Source of the DNA: Leptofilum sp041748655
GTDB lineage: Bacteria; Chloroflexota; Anaerolineae; Promineifilales; Promineifilaceae
Assembly: GCA_041748655.1 (NCBI GenBank)
Contig: JBGTCV010000149.1
Span: 1-64,000 of the forward strand
DNA length: 64,000 nucleotides
Reading direction: 5' to 3'
The notes beneath the pieces are model-generated. The model was not told where the DNA came from. It ran no database searches and saw only the letters and a list, made by a program, of their open reading frames with translations. The translations under genes were made by a program, and so were the position numbers. Of this stretch, positions 42,562-51,023 are shown one piece after another (position 1 is the stretch's first letter; the number at the start of each line of letters is the position of its first letter).

Positions 42562-43047
42562 TTACATCTTCAAAAAGTCTAGCAACCATTGTTCTTGCGG
42601 CTGCAAATTTCCTGGGTGCAGCGTGTCGATTTTTACCCACTGCGGACTTGTGACTGATTCATCGTCAACTTCTTCAGCAGGGAGCAAATCAAAAGTGAGC
42701 GGCGTGCAATCATAATAAAACAGCAGGCCATGAAAGGCTTCTTCTTTGGGATCGTAATAGAAAAAATCTTCCTGAAAATAGGCCTGAGAGCCAACGACCA
42801 CTTTTACACCGGCTTCTTCCATCAGCTCACGCTGCAAGGCTGCAGCATTGCTTTCCCATGGTTCAATTCCGCCACCTGGTAGGCAGTAACGGCCGTTTAT
42901 CCCCACCGTATTCATCAACAAAATTGTATCCTCATGCCTTACGATGCCATAAGCAGAAGGCCGATGGGTCAGTTTCTCTTTGGGAATGGCAATCTCGCCC
43001 CCGAGCCAGCGTCGACAACGTACCAGACCATCAGCAAATTCAAACAT
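42562..43047 (-). CDS. Nudix hydrolase
   Basis: The 161-aa protein has a complete Nudix box (GGGIEPWESNAAALQRELMEEAG, here split as GX5EX7REXXEEXG). A conserved N-terminal segment of basic and acidic residues (RCRRWLGGEIAIP) and a C-terminal helical cap surround it. The substrate (nucleoside diphosphate derivative) is not predictable. The start at 43047 is preceded by GAGGAAAAAGAG; the in-frame ATG at 43113 would overlap ssnA. Confidence 0.87.
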   Translation of the reverse strand: MFEFADGLVRCRRWLGGEIAIPKEKLTHRPSAYGIVRHEDTILLMNTVGINGRYCLPGGGIEPWESNAAALQRELMEEAGVKVVVGSQAYFQEDFFYYDPKEEAFHGLLFYYDCTPLTFDLLPAEEVDDESVTSPQWVKIDTLHPGNLQPQEQWLLDFLKM

Positions 43048-43085
43048 CTTCTCTTTTTCCTCTCTGCCCTCTGTGGCCAAAATCC

Positions 43086-44447
43086 CTAACTCAACTTCTC
43101 GTACCGCTGCCACACCTCGGCGGCCAGCTTGCGGCTGCGCTCGGTGATTTCTGCCTCGTCCAGCGTCAGCAGCTGGCGGTTGTGCATCAGCAGCTTACCT
43201 GCCACCATCGTGCTGGTCACCAAACTGCTCTCGAAGCCGAAGATGATGTGCCAGGGCAGATTGCCCGCACTCAGCGGCGTGGTGGCGTGGTAATCGACAA
43301 AGATGATATCCGCCGCCGCGCCTTCCACCAAACGGCCGATTTTCTTCCCAGGCCAGAACATCTCCGCCAGCGCCACATTGTTGGTAATCGCCATCTGCAC
43401 GATGTCCATGCCGTTGGCCCGGCGTGGATCGCGGTGAACCTGCTTGTGCATCAGGTAGGCCATCTTCCACTCGGCCCACATGTTGTTGCTGAAGCCGTCG
43501 TTGCCCAGGCAAACCGGAATCCCCAGCCGCAGCATCCCTTCAATGTCGGCCGCGCCCACGGCGTTATTCATGTTGCTGCGCGGCTGATGCGTCACCCAGC
43601 TGCCCGTCTCGCGCAAGATGTTCTTTTCTACAGTATCGACATGTACCGCATGGGCCACGATGCTTTTTGGTCCCAAAATGCCCGCTTCGGCCAGGCGAGG
43701 CACCACGCGCTGCCCGTACTTTTGCAGCGAATCGTACTCATCCGCTTCATGCTCGGCAACGTGGATGTGGAAGCCGGTGCCCAGATTGGCAGCAGCGGCG
43801 ACGCAGTTGGCCAGCGTCTCATCGCTGAGCGAGAGGGAGGCGTGCAGGCCAAAGGTGCCCGCCAGCAGCTCGCTGCCGCGCTCCTGGAGCGAGTGCAAAA
43901 AGCGCACGTTTTCGCCGATGCCTGCTTCCGCTTCTTCCGGCCCGTTGCGATCTGTCACCTCATAGCAGAGGGCGGCGCGCACCCCGGCCATTTCTACCGC
44001 ATCGGCGATCATGTCCAGCGAATTATTGAGGGCGCTGGGGCTGGCGTGATGGTCTACCAGGGTGGTGGTGCCATGCTTGATGGCGTCCACCAGGCAAACC
44101 AGAGCGCTGTACTGCGTGTCCAGATCGAGCAGAGCCCGATCCAGCCGCCACCAAAGCCGCTCCAAAATGTCCGGGAAATCTTTGGGGGGCGGGCCGGGAA
44201 TACCCATGCCGCGAGCAAACGCGCCGTAAAAGTGGGTATGGGCACAGATGTTGCCGGGCATCACCAGTTGGCTGCCTGCGTCTAGCTGTTCCAGGTTGGG
44301 ATGGGCGGCGACAAGTTCATCTGAATTGCCAATAGTGGTGATACGGCCGTCTTCCACCAAGATCGCCCCGTTTTCTAGAATCTCATTGGGATCGGTCCAG
44401 GTGACGATACGGCCGTTCGTGATTAGGAATTTGTTGCTTTTTAACAT
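43086..44447 (-). CDS. ssnA: SsnA-like aminohydrolase
   Basis: This metal-dependent amidohydrolase of 453 aa closely follows E. coli SsnA from memory: MPGNICAHTHFYGAFARGM (metal HxH), LWWRLDRALLDLD, TTLVDHHASPSA, TDRNGPEEAE, HIHVAEHEAD, HQPRSNMNNAVG and GNDGFSNNMW. SsnA occurs in clusters for selenium-dependent molybdenum hydroxylases and purine breakdown; none of those partners is here. The start at 44447 has GGGAG upstream. A selenoprotein gene lies about 10 kb away. Confidence 0.8.
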   Translation of the reverse strand: MLKSNKFLITNGRIVTWTDPNEILENGAILVEDGRITTIGNSDELVAAHPNLEQLDAGSQLVMPGNICAHTHFYGAFARGMGIPGPPPKDFPDILERLWWRLDRALLDLDTQYSALVCLVDAIKHGTTTLVDHHASPSALNNSLDMIADAVEMAGVRAALCYEVTDRNGPEEAEAGIGENVRFLHSLQERGSELLAGTFGLHASLSLSDETLANCVAAAANLGTGFHIHVAEHEADEYDSLQKYGQRVVPRLAEAGILGPKSIVAHAVHVDTVEKNILRETGSWVTHQPRSNMNNAVGAADIEGMLRLGIPVCLGNDGFSNNMWAEWKMAYLMHKQVHRDPRRANGMDIVQMAITNNVALAEMFWPGKKIGRLVEGAAADIIFVDYHATTPLSAGNLPWHIIFGFESSLVTSTMVAGKLLMHNRQLLTLDEAEITERSRKLAAEVWQRYEKLS

Positions 44448-44479
44448 TGTGCTACTCCCTGTTTGGTTGAGGGTAAGTG

Positions 44480-44521
44480 GGTAATTGAGTAATTGGGGAA
44501 CTGAGCAATTACTCAATTGCC
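44480..44521. repeat. Iterated-word hairpin upstream of ssnA
   Basis: GGTAATTGAGTAATTG (44480-44495) pairs with CAATTACTCAATTGCC (44506-44521) with one mismatch. An overlapping alternative pairs AATTGGGGAA (44491-44500) with TTCCCCAATT (44529-44538). Same word family as 41748-41808 and 59633-59695. Confidence 0.7.
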
Positions 44522-44552
44522 TAATTACTTCCCCAATTGTAGGCTTTTTTGC

Positions 44553-44580
44553 TTGACAGCCCAAACGGTTTCGTTAAACT
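44553..44580 (+). promoter_or_regulatory. Promoter of trxA
   Basis: TTGACA (44553-44558) and TAAACT (44575-44580) are spaced by 16 bp, about 115 nt upstream of the thioredoxin start. Confidence 0.6.
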
Positions 44581-44697
44581 CGTTGGTAAGAAATTTCCAC
44601 GTAACCTTATCTAACTAACGTCATCTAAAGTGAAGACGAACGAAATGGTCACGCCTACGGTGTGAATTAATACCAAAGCAAGGAGCAACAAAAAAAA

Positions 44698-45024
44698 ATG
44701 GCAACCCCTGTAGAAATTACTGATAGCAGCTTTCAAAGCGAAGTTTTAGATTCCGACATGCCCGTTCTGGTGGATTTTTGGGCCGATTGGTGTGGTCCCT
44801 GCCGCATGATCGCCCCCTCGGTGAAAGCCATTGCTGAAGAGTATGGCGAAAAGCTGAAAGTTGGCAAAATGGACGTAGATGACAACCCGATGGTGCCTGG
44901 CCGTTACGGCATCGTGGGCATCCCTACCTTGATGCTGTTCAAAGGTGGTCAGGTTGTGGAGCGCATCACTGGTGCGCTGCCCAAAGAGCGCATCGTGGCC
45001 CAGATTTTGCCACACATGAACTAA
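44698..45024 (+). CDS. trxA: Thioredoxin
   Basis: This is a 108-aa cytoplasmic thioredoxin with the redox-active W31-C-G-P-C35 in ADWCGPCRMIAPSVK and the cis-Pro of VGIPTLMLFKGG. AAGGAG lies 9 nt upstream of ATG. It is a possible reductant for the selenoprotein W-like protein at 54878. It has its own promoter and terminator. Confidence 0.97.
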   Translation: MATPVEITDSSFQSEVLDSDMPVLVDFWADWCGPCRMIAPSVKAIAEEYGEKLKVGKMDVDDNPMVPGRYGIVGIPTLMLFKGGQVVERITGALPKERIVAQILPHMN

Positions 45025-45058
45025 TCGCATAAACATCATCTGAGATGATTTTTTAAAT

Positions 45059-45093
45059 GCCCACGCTGACTCCCAGTGTGGGCGTTTTTGTTT
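45059..45093 (+). terminator. Intrinsic terminator of trxA
   Basis: GCCCACGCTG...CAGTGTGGGC forms a strong stem followed by GTTTTTGTTTT. A weaker hairpin, ATCATCT/AGATGAT with a T-run, precedes it at 45036-45055. Confidence 0.8.
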
Positions 45094-45094
45094 T

Positions 45095-45178
45095 AGTGGC
45101 TGGTGGCTAGTTGCTAGTGGCTGGTAGCCTCAACTAGCCACTAGCAACAAGCCACTATCAATCAGCCACTACAATTAA
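45095..45178. repeat. Iterated-word inverted repeat (GTGGCTAGTTGCTA)
   Basis: GTTGCTAGTGGCT (45110-45122) is exactly complementary to 45136-45148. Flanking copies of GTGGCT and AGCCAC extend the structure. It occupies the whole spacer between trxA and the LLM gene. Confidence 0.7.
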
Positions 45179-45188
45179 GGAGAAAATC

Positions 45189-46115
45189 ATGATTGAAGTT
45201 GCAATTATGCTGGAAGGACAAAATGGTCTGACGTGGGAACGCTGGCAGCGCATTGCTCGCGCTGTGGAAGAGTTGGGTTTTGTCGGCCTCTACCGGTCTG
45301 ATCATTACACGAATGCCGGGCCGCCGGACAAGGAATCGTTGGAGCTGTGGGTGTCGCTCACCTGGCTGGCCAGCCACACCAGCCGCATCGAGTTTGGCCC
45401 GATGGTCTCCCCCGTTTCCTTCCGCCAACCGACGATGACGGCCCGGATGGCCAGTGCGGTGGATGATTTGTCAAACGGCCGTCTCCATCTCGGTCTCGGT
45501 GCAGGCTGGCAGGAGCGAGAACATCACAACTACGGCTGGGATTTGCTGGATTTAGACGGCCGTTTCGCCCGCTTTGAAGAAGGGTTGCAAATTATCAGCC
45601 ACCTGCTGCAAAAAGAAGAACCGCTAGAGTTTGACGGGGCGTATTACCAGCTGCACGACGCCGTATTGCTGCCGCGCCCCCAGCAGCCGGGCGGCCCGCC
45701 CATCCTCATTGGCGGCAACGGCCCAAAGCGCACGCTGCCCCTCACCGCCAAATATGCCAGCGAGTGGAACGGCGTCTACATTCCACCGCAAACGTTTGCC
45801 GAACGGTGTGAATTATTGGATGAATTGCTGGTGGAAAACGGCCGTAAACCCTCTGACGTGCGCCGCTCCCTCATGACCGGCCTTGTTTTTGGCAAAGGTC
45901 AGGCCGATCTGGACGCCAAACTGGCCCAGCGCACCGTTTCAGCCGATGAGCTGCGGGGGCGTGGTCTGGTTGTGGGTACGGGGAATGAATTGGTGGATCA
46001 GCTGGGAGCGTTTGCCGAGGCGGGCGTACAGCGAATCATGCTGCAATGGATCGATCTGGATGATATGGCGGGGTTGGAGAAGTTGGGAACGGCCGTACTC
46101 CCACAAGTAATATAG
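45189..46115 (+). CDS. LLM-class F420-dependent oxidoreductase
   Basis: This 308-aa luciferase-like (TIM-barrel) oxidoreductase has EELGFVGLYRSDHYT, FGPMVSPVSFRQPTMTARMA, VDDLSNGRLHLGLGAGWQEREH and ILIGGNGPKRTLPL, as in F420-dependent members. cofE and npdG nearby support F420 as cofactor. The substrate is unknown. AAGGAG lies upstream of ATG 45189. Confidence 0.88.
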   Translation: MIEVAIMLEGQNGLTWERWQRIARAVEELGFVGLYRSDHYTNAGPPDKESLELWVSLTWLASHTSRIEFGPMVSPVSFRQPTMTARMASAVDDLSNGRLHLGLGAGWQEREHHNYGWDLLDLDGRFARFEEGLQIISHLLQKEEPLEFDGAYYQLHDAVLLPRPQQPGGPPILIGGNGPKRTLPLTAKYASEWNGVYIPPQTFAERCELLDELLVENGRKPSDVRRSLMTGLVFGKGQADLDAKLAQRTVSADELRGRGLVVGTGNELVDQLGAFAEAGVQRIMLQWIDLDDMAGLEKLGTAVLPQVI

Positions 46116-46139
46116 TCACCTATTATTGCTGCACATGAG

Positions 46140-46290
46140 CGAGCCCTCTATAACCCGGAACTTACTTTTGTAAAGCTGCACTTAGTGCAGTTTGGTGTAA
46201 ATTCGTTCCGAATCAAACGATGCTGTGCCAAACTGCTTAAAGTACAGCGGGCCTTGTATAATCTGGAACATACTTCTGCAAAGCTGTACT
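46140..46290. repeat. Imperfect direct repeats upstream of the CNNM genes
   Basis: Two blocks of about 45 bp (46140-46184 and 46246-46290) match as GGAACTTACTTTTGTAAAG.../GGAACATACTTCTGCAAAG..., ending GCTGCACTTAG and GCTGTACTTAG. Between them an inverted segment (CAGTTTGG...CCAAACTG) can pair. They may be remnants of an insertion that brought the next two genes, or a regulatory array. Confidence 0.55.
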
Positions 46291-46308
46291 TAGATTGGAG
46301 AGAAAGCA

Positions 46309-47655
46309 ATGATTGGAACAATTCTAGCGATGGTAATCATCGTCACGCTAATGATTGGATTTAACGCCCTTTTTGTTGCTGGCGAGTTTGCTGCTGTAAG
46401 TGCCCGCAAGACACGCATTAAGGAGTCAGCTAAAGAGGGAAACCGTTTAGCAAAATCGCTGCTTCCCATTCTTGAAAACCCACACCGACTAGATAACTAT
46501 ATCGCTGCCAGTCAAGTGGGCATTACATTGTCCAGCATCGTTTTGGGTATCTACGGGCAGCGGCAAGTCGCACCCCTTATCGAACCCGTGCTTCAACATC
46601 TCCCTTTTTTGGCCGAACCTGCGACCGCCACCAGTATTGCCGCGATTCTTATCCTTATCCTTTTTACAACATTGCAGGTTATCCTGGGTGAACTCGTCCC
46701 CAAGTCACTGGCAATTCAATACCCGGAAAGAGTTGCTATGGCCACCGTTACACCCATGCGCTGGTCTGCAGAGTGGATCCTCCGGCCCCTGATTGTTGTT
46801 CTCAATGGCAGCGGAACCTTCTTGCTAAAGCTCTTCGGTCTCGACCACGGCGGTGGGCACGCACACGTCCATTCCCCAGAAGAAATAAAATTCCTTATAC
46901 AGCAAAGCTACAAAGGAGGGCTTCTCGATGCCCGTGGGCAGAAACTGTTGAACAACGCTTTCGTCATTGGGGACATGACTGTTGGGGAAGTTGCCGTACC
47001 ACGTACCCAAATGGCTACTATCCCTGCAGAAACCAAAGTTAGTAAAGCACTACGGTTTGCCGTTGATGCCCAACATTCCCGCATTCCGGTTTATGAGCAG
47101 AATATAGATCACATATTGGGGTTTGTACACATCAAAGACTTGTTTCGTCTAAACCATGCCACAAATGGAGAAGGAATCATTCGCCAGATTGTGCGCAAAG
47201 CTTCTTTCGTACCACATCTCTCCCCGCTGAAAGAAGTATGGAACCAACTGAGACGTGAAGAAAACTATCTGGCTATTATCCTTGATGAGTTTGGCGGTAC
47301 CCAAGGCATGGTCACCTGGGAAGACCTCCTTGAAGAGTTATTTGGAGAGCTGCGCGATGAATTTGACGGCGCAGAAGAACCGCTCCTGAAATCGACAGGC
47401 CATAACACTTACTTGATTCGTGGTGAAACACCCATCAGTTACCTTAATAGCAAATTTGGCACTGCTTTTCCTAATGTGCAAGTTCACTCCATAGGCGGAC
47501 TCATAATCAACCACCTAAACCGTATCCCTCAAGTCGGCGATGTAGTCCAAATAGATAACGTCGAGATGCGTGTGGAAACCATGCGCCTCCGAGCAGTAGA
47601 AACAGTTTTGTTCCGGTTGCCAGAGGCAAACTCGCAATCGGAGGGAACTAACTAA
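46309..47655 (+). CDS. CNNM/CorC-type membrane transporter with CBS pair (first)
   Basis: This 448-aa protein has a DUF21/CNNM membrane domain (about residues 1-200: FNALFVAGEFAAVSARKTRI, ASQVGITLSSIVLGIYGQ, ILGELVPKSLAI), a CBS pair (VPRTQMATIP...HSRIPVYEQNIDHILGFVHIKDLF) and a C-terminal CorC_HlyC domain. Family members move Mg2+, Co2+ or related ions; older names call them hemolysins. Its stop immediately precedes the start of a paralogue. The gene has no ACGGCCGT palindrome and its base use looks less GC-rich than its neighbours, consistent with recent gain. Confidence 0.9.
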   Translation: MIGTILAMVIIVTLMIGFNALFVAGEFAAVSARKTRIKESAKEGNRLAKSLLPILENPHRLDNYIAASQVGITLSSIVLGIYGQRQVAPLIEPVLQHLPFLAEPATATSIAAILILILFTTLQVILGELVPKSLAIQYPERVAMATVTPMRWSAEWILRPLIVVLNGSGTFLLKLFGLDHGGGHAHVHSPEEIKFLIQQSYKGGLLDARGQKLLNNAFVIGDMTVGEVAVPRTQMATIPAETKVSKALRFAVDAQHSRIPVYEQNIDHILGFVHIKDLFRLNHATNGEGIIRQIVRKASFVPHLSPLKEVWNQLRREENYLAIILDEFGGTQGMVTWEDLLEELFGELRDEFDGAEEPLLKSTGHNTYLIRGETPISYLNSKFGTAFPNVQVHSIGGLIINHLNRIPQVGDVVQIDNVEMRVETMRLRAVETVLFRLPEANSQSEGTN

Positions 47656-48990
47656 ATGGAACTCCTCATACCTTTTATCATTATTTTGCTGCTGGTTTTA
47701 CTAAACGGCATGTTTGTCGCTGCCGAATTTGCCATTATTGGCGTACGCCAGACTCGCATTACGCAGCTAGCTCAAGAAGGCAATTCAGCCGCTCAGCGGC
47801 TACTTAAGACGCTTGACGATCGTGCCCAGGTGGATCGCTATATCGCCTCGGCTCAATTGGGCATTACTTTGGCCAGTTTGGGTTTAGGTATGTATGGCGA
47901 ACCAGCTATCGCCCACCTTCTTGAAAAGCCGCTACACGACTGGTTTGGTATTGAGGGAGCTACTGCCCATACGATTAGTTTTATCATTGGCTTAAGCCTG
48001 ATAACCTATCTTCACGTGGTCATCGGCGAGATGATACCCAAATCGTTGGCTTTGCAGTTTGCTGAACGTACGGTGTTTGCCCTGGCCCGACCCATGTCTT
48101 TGATGCAGACACTGTTTAGCGTGCCAATTACCGTACTCAATCAAATCGGCATCTGGCTTCTGCGGTTAGTAGGTGTAAAGCCGCCAGAAGAAAAGAGCCG
48201 CCTCCATTCACCGTCCGAACTAGAAATGATCATCTCGGAAGGCGTTGTAGGAGGCTTGATTGCCGCGCAAAGCTATGCCATTTTTGAGAATATCTTTGAC
48301 TTAAGCGATCTGCGTGTGCGCCAAATGATGACACCACGCATTAAGGTGGATGCAATTCCCATTACTATCGATGCAGAAGAGTTAATCCAGAAACTTGGCT
48401 CCTCTCCCTATTCAAGATTTCCTGTTTACGATGGTACGATTGATCGCATTATTGGCGTTCTGCATCTCAAAGATTTTGTCGCTCATCAACTGGAAGGAAC
48501 CTCTTTTGACCTTCATGATTTGATGGTTGAACCTACTTTTCTGCCAGAATCAGCGTCTGCCTATGAACTATTATCGACGCTTGAACAAAAGCGTGTCCAT
48601 ATGGCCATTGTTATCGGTGAATATGGCGGCACAGCCGGAATTGTGACGCTTGAAGATTTACTTGAAGAAGTTGTGGGTGAAGTATGGGATGAATTTGACG
48701 TTGACTTGCAGGAACCGGTAACCATCATTGCGCCTGGTCATTTACTGGCAAAAGGGTCAGCCCAACTACACGAGGTAGAAGCCTTTGTGAACCTGGGTGA
48801 AAACGAAAATCTTATTGATAGTATTGGCGGGTTAATGTTAGCCCATGTTGACTTACCACCACACAGAGGGTATACAGTGGAAATCAACGATGTTGTACTA
48901 CGCATTGAGGACGTAAATGGTATGACAGTAGAATCCGTAGCAATTCTCTATCCGCCAGAAAAGTCACGAACGCGCGAAATTGTAAGCTAA
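47656..48990 (+). CDS. CNNM/CorC-type membrane transporter with CBS pair (second)
   Basis: This 444-aa paralogue of the preceding protein is organised identically: DUF21 (LLNGMFVAAEFAIIGVRQTRI, ASAQLGITLASLGLGMYGEPA, IGEMIPKSLAL), two CBS domains (MMTPRIKVDAIP...SRFPVYDGTIDRIIGVLHLKDF) and a CorC_HlyC domain. The ATG follows the previous stop with no spacer, with GGAGGG in the end of the previous gene. The pair may work as a heteromer. It too lacks the genome palindrome. Confidence 0.9.
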   Translation: MELLIPFIIILLLVLLNGMFVAAEFAIIGVRQTRITQLAQEGNSAAQRLLKTLDDRAQVDRYIASAQLGITLASLGLGMYGEPAIAHLLEKPLHDWFGIEGATAHTISFIIGLSLITYLHVVIGEMIPKSLALQFAERTVFALARPMSLMQTLFSVPITVLNQIGIWLLRLVGVKPPEEKSRLHSPSELEMIISEGVVGGLIAAQSYAIFENIFDLSDLRVRQMMTPRIKVDAIPITIDAEELIQKLGSSPYSRFPVYDGTIDRIIGVLHLKDFVAHQLEGTSFDLHDLMVEPTFLPESASAYELLSTLEQKRVHMAIVIGEYGGTAGIVTLEDLLEEVVGEVWDEFDVDLQEPVTIIAPGHLLAKGSAQLHEVEAFVNLGENENLIDSIGGLMLAHVDLPPHRGYTVEINDVVLRIEDVNGMTVESVAILYPPEKSRTREIVS

Positions 48991-49014
48991 TTTCGTGGAT
49001 GGGCAGCAAAAAGC

Positions 49015-49061
49015 AAGTCAGTATCCAGTTCTCCAAGTAGTGGTCTGCTGAATACTGACTT
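49015..49061. repeat. Hairpin between the CNNM pair and a convergent gene
   Basis: AAGTCAGTATCCAG (49015-49028) pairs with CTGAATACTGACTT (49048-49061) with one mismatch. It contains CAGTATT/ACTGACT words and continues as TACTGATTACTC. It could end transcription from both convergent sides. Confidence 0.6.
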
Positions 49062-49066
49062 ACTGA

Positions 49067-49528
49067 TTACTCTATATTTTCTTCTTCCGCGTCAGCCACT
49101 GGCTTCTCCACAGGCGTGAAGCGCTCGGCCAGCTTGGCCAACTGTTCGCTGAGGCTCTGCAGGCCCTGGGCTACCCCGGCGCGGGCTTTGTGGCTCACAT
49201 CGCTGCCCTGCACCTTTTCCCGAACGTGAACCGCTTCTGTTTTTACACGGTCCGCCGCCGGGCTTTTCTTGATTTCCTGGATGGCCTTGTCAACTTCATC
49301 GGCGAAGGAACGCATGCCGTCGCGCAGCTCTGTTTCCAGGCGCTGACGTTCGGCACTGTTCCAGGCGCTGCGAATAGTGTCGGCAAACTGGCGGCCAAAT
49401 TCGCGCAGTTCCGAGGTAACATCTGGATTTTGCGCGTCCGCCTTGCTCACTTCTTCTTCCTCAACAGGAACTTCGATTTTTAATCTCGCTTTGATTTCTT
49501 CAACGCTGGGGATTGTTTCTTCACTCAT
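49067..49528 (-). CDS. Hypothetical amphipathic helical protein (153 aa)
   Basis: An acidic N-terminus (VEEIKARLKIEVPVEEEEVSK) is followed by a long predicted amphipathic helix array (LREFGRQFADTIRSAWNSAERQRLETELRDG and similar) with an AVHVREKVQGSDVSHKARAGV segment. Its appearance is that of YtxH/apolipoprotein-like stress proteins. There is no membrane segment. AAGGAG lies upstream of ATG 49528. Function unknown. Confidence 0.7.
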   Translation of the reverse strand: MSEETIPSVEEIKARLKIEVPVEEEEVSKADAQNPDVTSELREFGRQFADTIRSAWNSAERQRLETELRDGMRSFADEVDKAIQEIKKSPAADRVKTEAVHVREKVQGSDVSHKARAGVAQGLQSLSEQLAKLAERFTPVEKPVADAEEENIE

Positions 49529-49639
49529 CGTTTTTTACTCCTTATTCAACAAAAATTGTTGGAACTCACAGGTTTAGACGCAAACCTTTACGTCTCTGCC
49601 AAACTGAAGTTGCAGCATTGCCCGAGGCTTTGTTGGTTC

Positions 49640-49830
49640 TTGAGCGGGCGGGGTGCTTCGAGGGACCCCAGCATGACAAACCAGGTTCCACTGTCATTCT
49701 GAGCGCAGCGAAGAATCCCGCAAGGGGCCAATGGCTAGAACGTTACCCAACCGAGGCTTTGTTGATTCTCGAGCGGGGGGGATGCTTCGGGGGACCTCAG
49801 CATGACAAGTGGTCTTCAACTGTCATTCAA
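49640..49830. repeat. Dispersed palindromic repeats of the GTCATNCTGA type
   Basis: This gene-free stretch contains GGGTGCTTCGAGGGACCCCAGCATGACA, GTCATTCTGAGCGCAGCGAAGAATC and GGATGCTTCGGGGGACCTCAGCATGACA in sequence, giving inverted pairs related to module B of the repeats at 17815-18292. No coding frame is credible here. Confidence 0.7.
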
Positions 49831-49846
49831 AACCCATTCGTTTAGC

Positions 49847-50413
49847 TCAGGGCAAGCGGGCGAAGATGAGCCAATCGTGCAGTTCGTCGGTTTGGTGGTG
49901 GCGTCGATAGTTGGCCAGGCGGGCTTCCAGCTGGAAGCCGCAGCGCTGGGCCAGGGCAATGCTGCGGTCATTGTGAGGGAAACATTCCAGGTGCAGCCGT
50001 TTCGCGCCCAACTCTGTGAAAGCGAGTTCGGCAATCGCGTTGACGGCTTCTGTCATGTAGCCGTGCCCACCATGCGCTACATGCTGCCAATAGCCAATCT
50101 CAAATTTGGGCACTTTCCAGTCCGGGTTATGCAAGCCGCTGCCGCCAATCAAGGTATCGGTTCCCTTCAAGAAGATGAACATCGTCATATCCTCCCCCTT
50201 CAGGTAACGATCCCGGTTGCGCAGCACAGACGCTTCGGCCCGTTTAAGGGAAAGATTGGGCCAGTTGGCCCAGGAGAGCCAGGCCGAAAGGTGGGCTTTA
50301 GAATCGACGACGGCCTGGTACAAAGCTGCGCCATCCCCCGGCTGCGGGCAGCGGATAAGCAGGCGTTCGGTTTCGATTTGTTGGCGAACGTGGGGCAGGG
50401 GAGGGTTTGTCAT
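49847..50413 (-). CDS. RimJ/RimL-type GNAT N-acetyltransferase
   Basis: The 188-aa GNAT protein begins IETERLLIRCPQPGDGAALYQAV, with the family's FEIGYWQHVAHGGHGYMTEAV acetyl-CoA segment and RLHLECFPHNDRSIALAQRCGFQLEARL near the end. It resembles ribosomal-protein or antibiotic acetyltransferases; substrate unknown. The start is at 50413, the first Met with the usual family spacing to RLLIR. Confidence 0.88.
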   Translation of the reverse strand: MTNPPLPHVRQQIETERLLIRCPQPGDGAALYQAVVDSKAHLSAWLSWANWPNLSLKRAEASVLRNRDRYLKGEDMTMFIFLKGTDTLIGGSGLHNPDWKVPKFEIGYWQHVAHGGHGYMTEAVNAIAELAFTELGAKRLHLECFPHNDRSIALAQRCGFQLEARLANYRRHHQTDELHDWLIFARLP

Positions 50414-50564
50414 GGCGGCTATTATGAACAAAACGGCCGTTTTTGGCGAATGGGTGGTGAGGTTTAGCGGGAGGGAAACGGCCGTTTATCACTACCCTTC
50501 CGCTTGCAAACACCGTATGCTATTTTTAGGGAAGTAAACAAGGTTCAGGGCGGGAGAAACTCTA

Positions 50565-50948
50565 ATGAACCAACTGCACAAATCAAAACAATTGATCGCT
50601 ATTTTGCGCTGGTTGGCCCGGCTGGGCAGCCTGGTTAGCGTGGCGCTGCTGCTGCTCTTCCTGGTCGGTGAAGAGCTGCATCCCAGCCAACTTGCCCTTG
50701 CCGAAGTGGTCGGGCTGCTCTTCTTCCCGATTGGCGTTATGGTTGGGATGCTGCTGGGCTGGCGGTGGGAGACGCTGGGCGGGGCGGTGACGGTACTGAG
50801 TTTGCTGGCCTTTTACAAGGTAATGTATGCGGCAAGCGGCCGTTTCCCGGAAGGCATCTGGTTTGCTTTGTTCGCCCTGCCGGGGCTGCTTTTCCTCTAC
50901 TGCGGGCTGTGCAACCATCAACCCACGCCTAAAATAAGGCTGGTTTAA
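50565..50948 (+). CDS. Four-helix membrane protein (127 aa)
   Basis: The small hydrophobic protein has about four membrane helices (LVSVALLLLFLVG, EVVGLLFFPIGVMVGMLLGW, AVTVLSLLAFYKVMYA, LFALPGLLFLYCGL). It resembles short DUF membrane proteins described in soil bacteria, but I cannot name the family. GGGAGAAA is present upstream of ATG 50565. Convergent to chaB. Confidence 0.7.
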   Translation: MNQLHKSKQLIAILRWLARLGSLVSVALLLLFLVGEELHPSQLALAEVVGLLFFPIGVMVGMLLGWRWETLGGAVTVLSLLAFYKVMYAASGRFPEGIWFALFALPGLLFLYCGLCNHQPTPKIRLV

Positions 50949-51023
50949 GAAAATGACAACGATTTCACCAGATATAAATGATGGGTATATAGTTTTATGT
51001 ACCAGGTGAAATCAAAGAGTACA

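Noticed and set aside
42858..44285. 475-aa open frame antisense to ssnA
   Set aside because: The SsnA motifs on the minus strand are unambiguous; this frame is their shadow.
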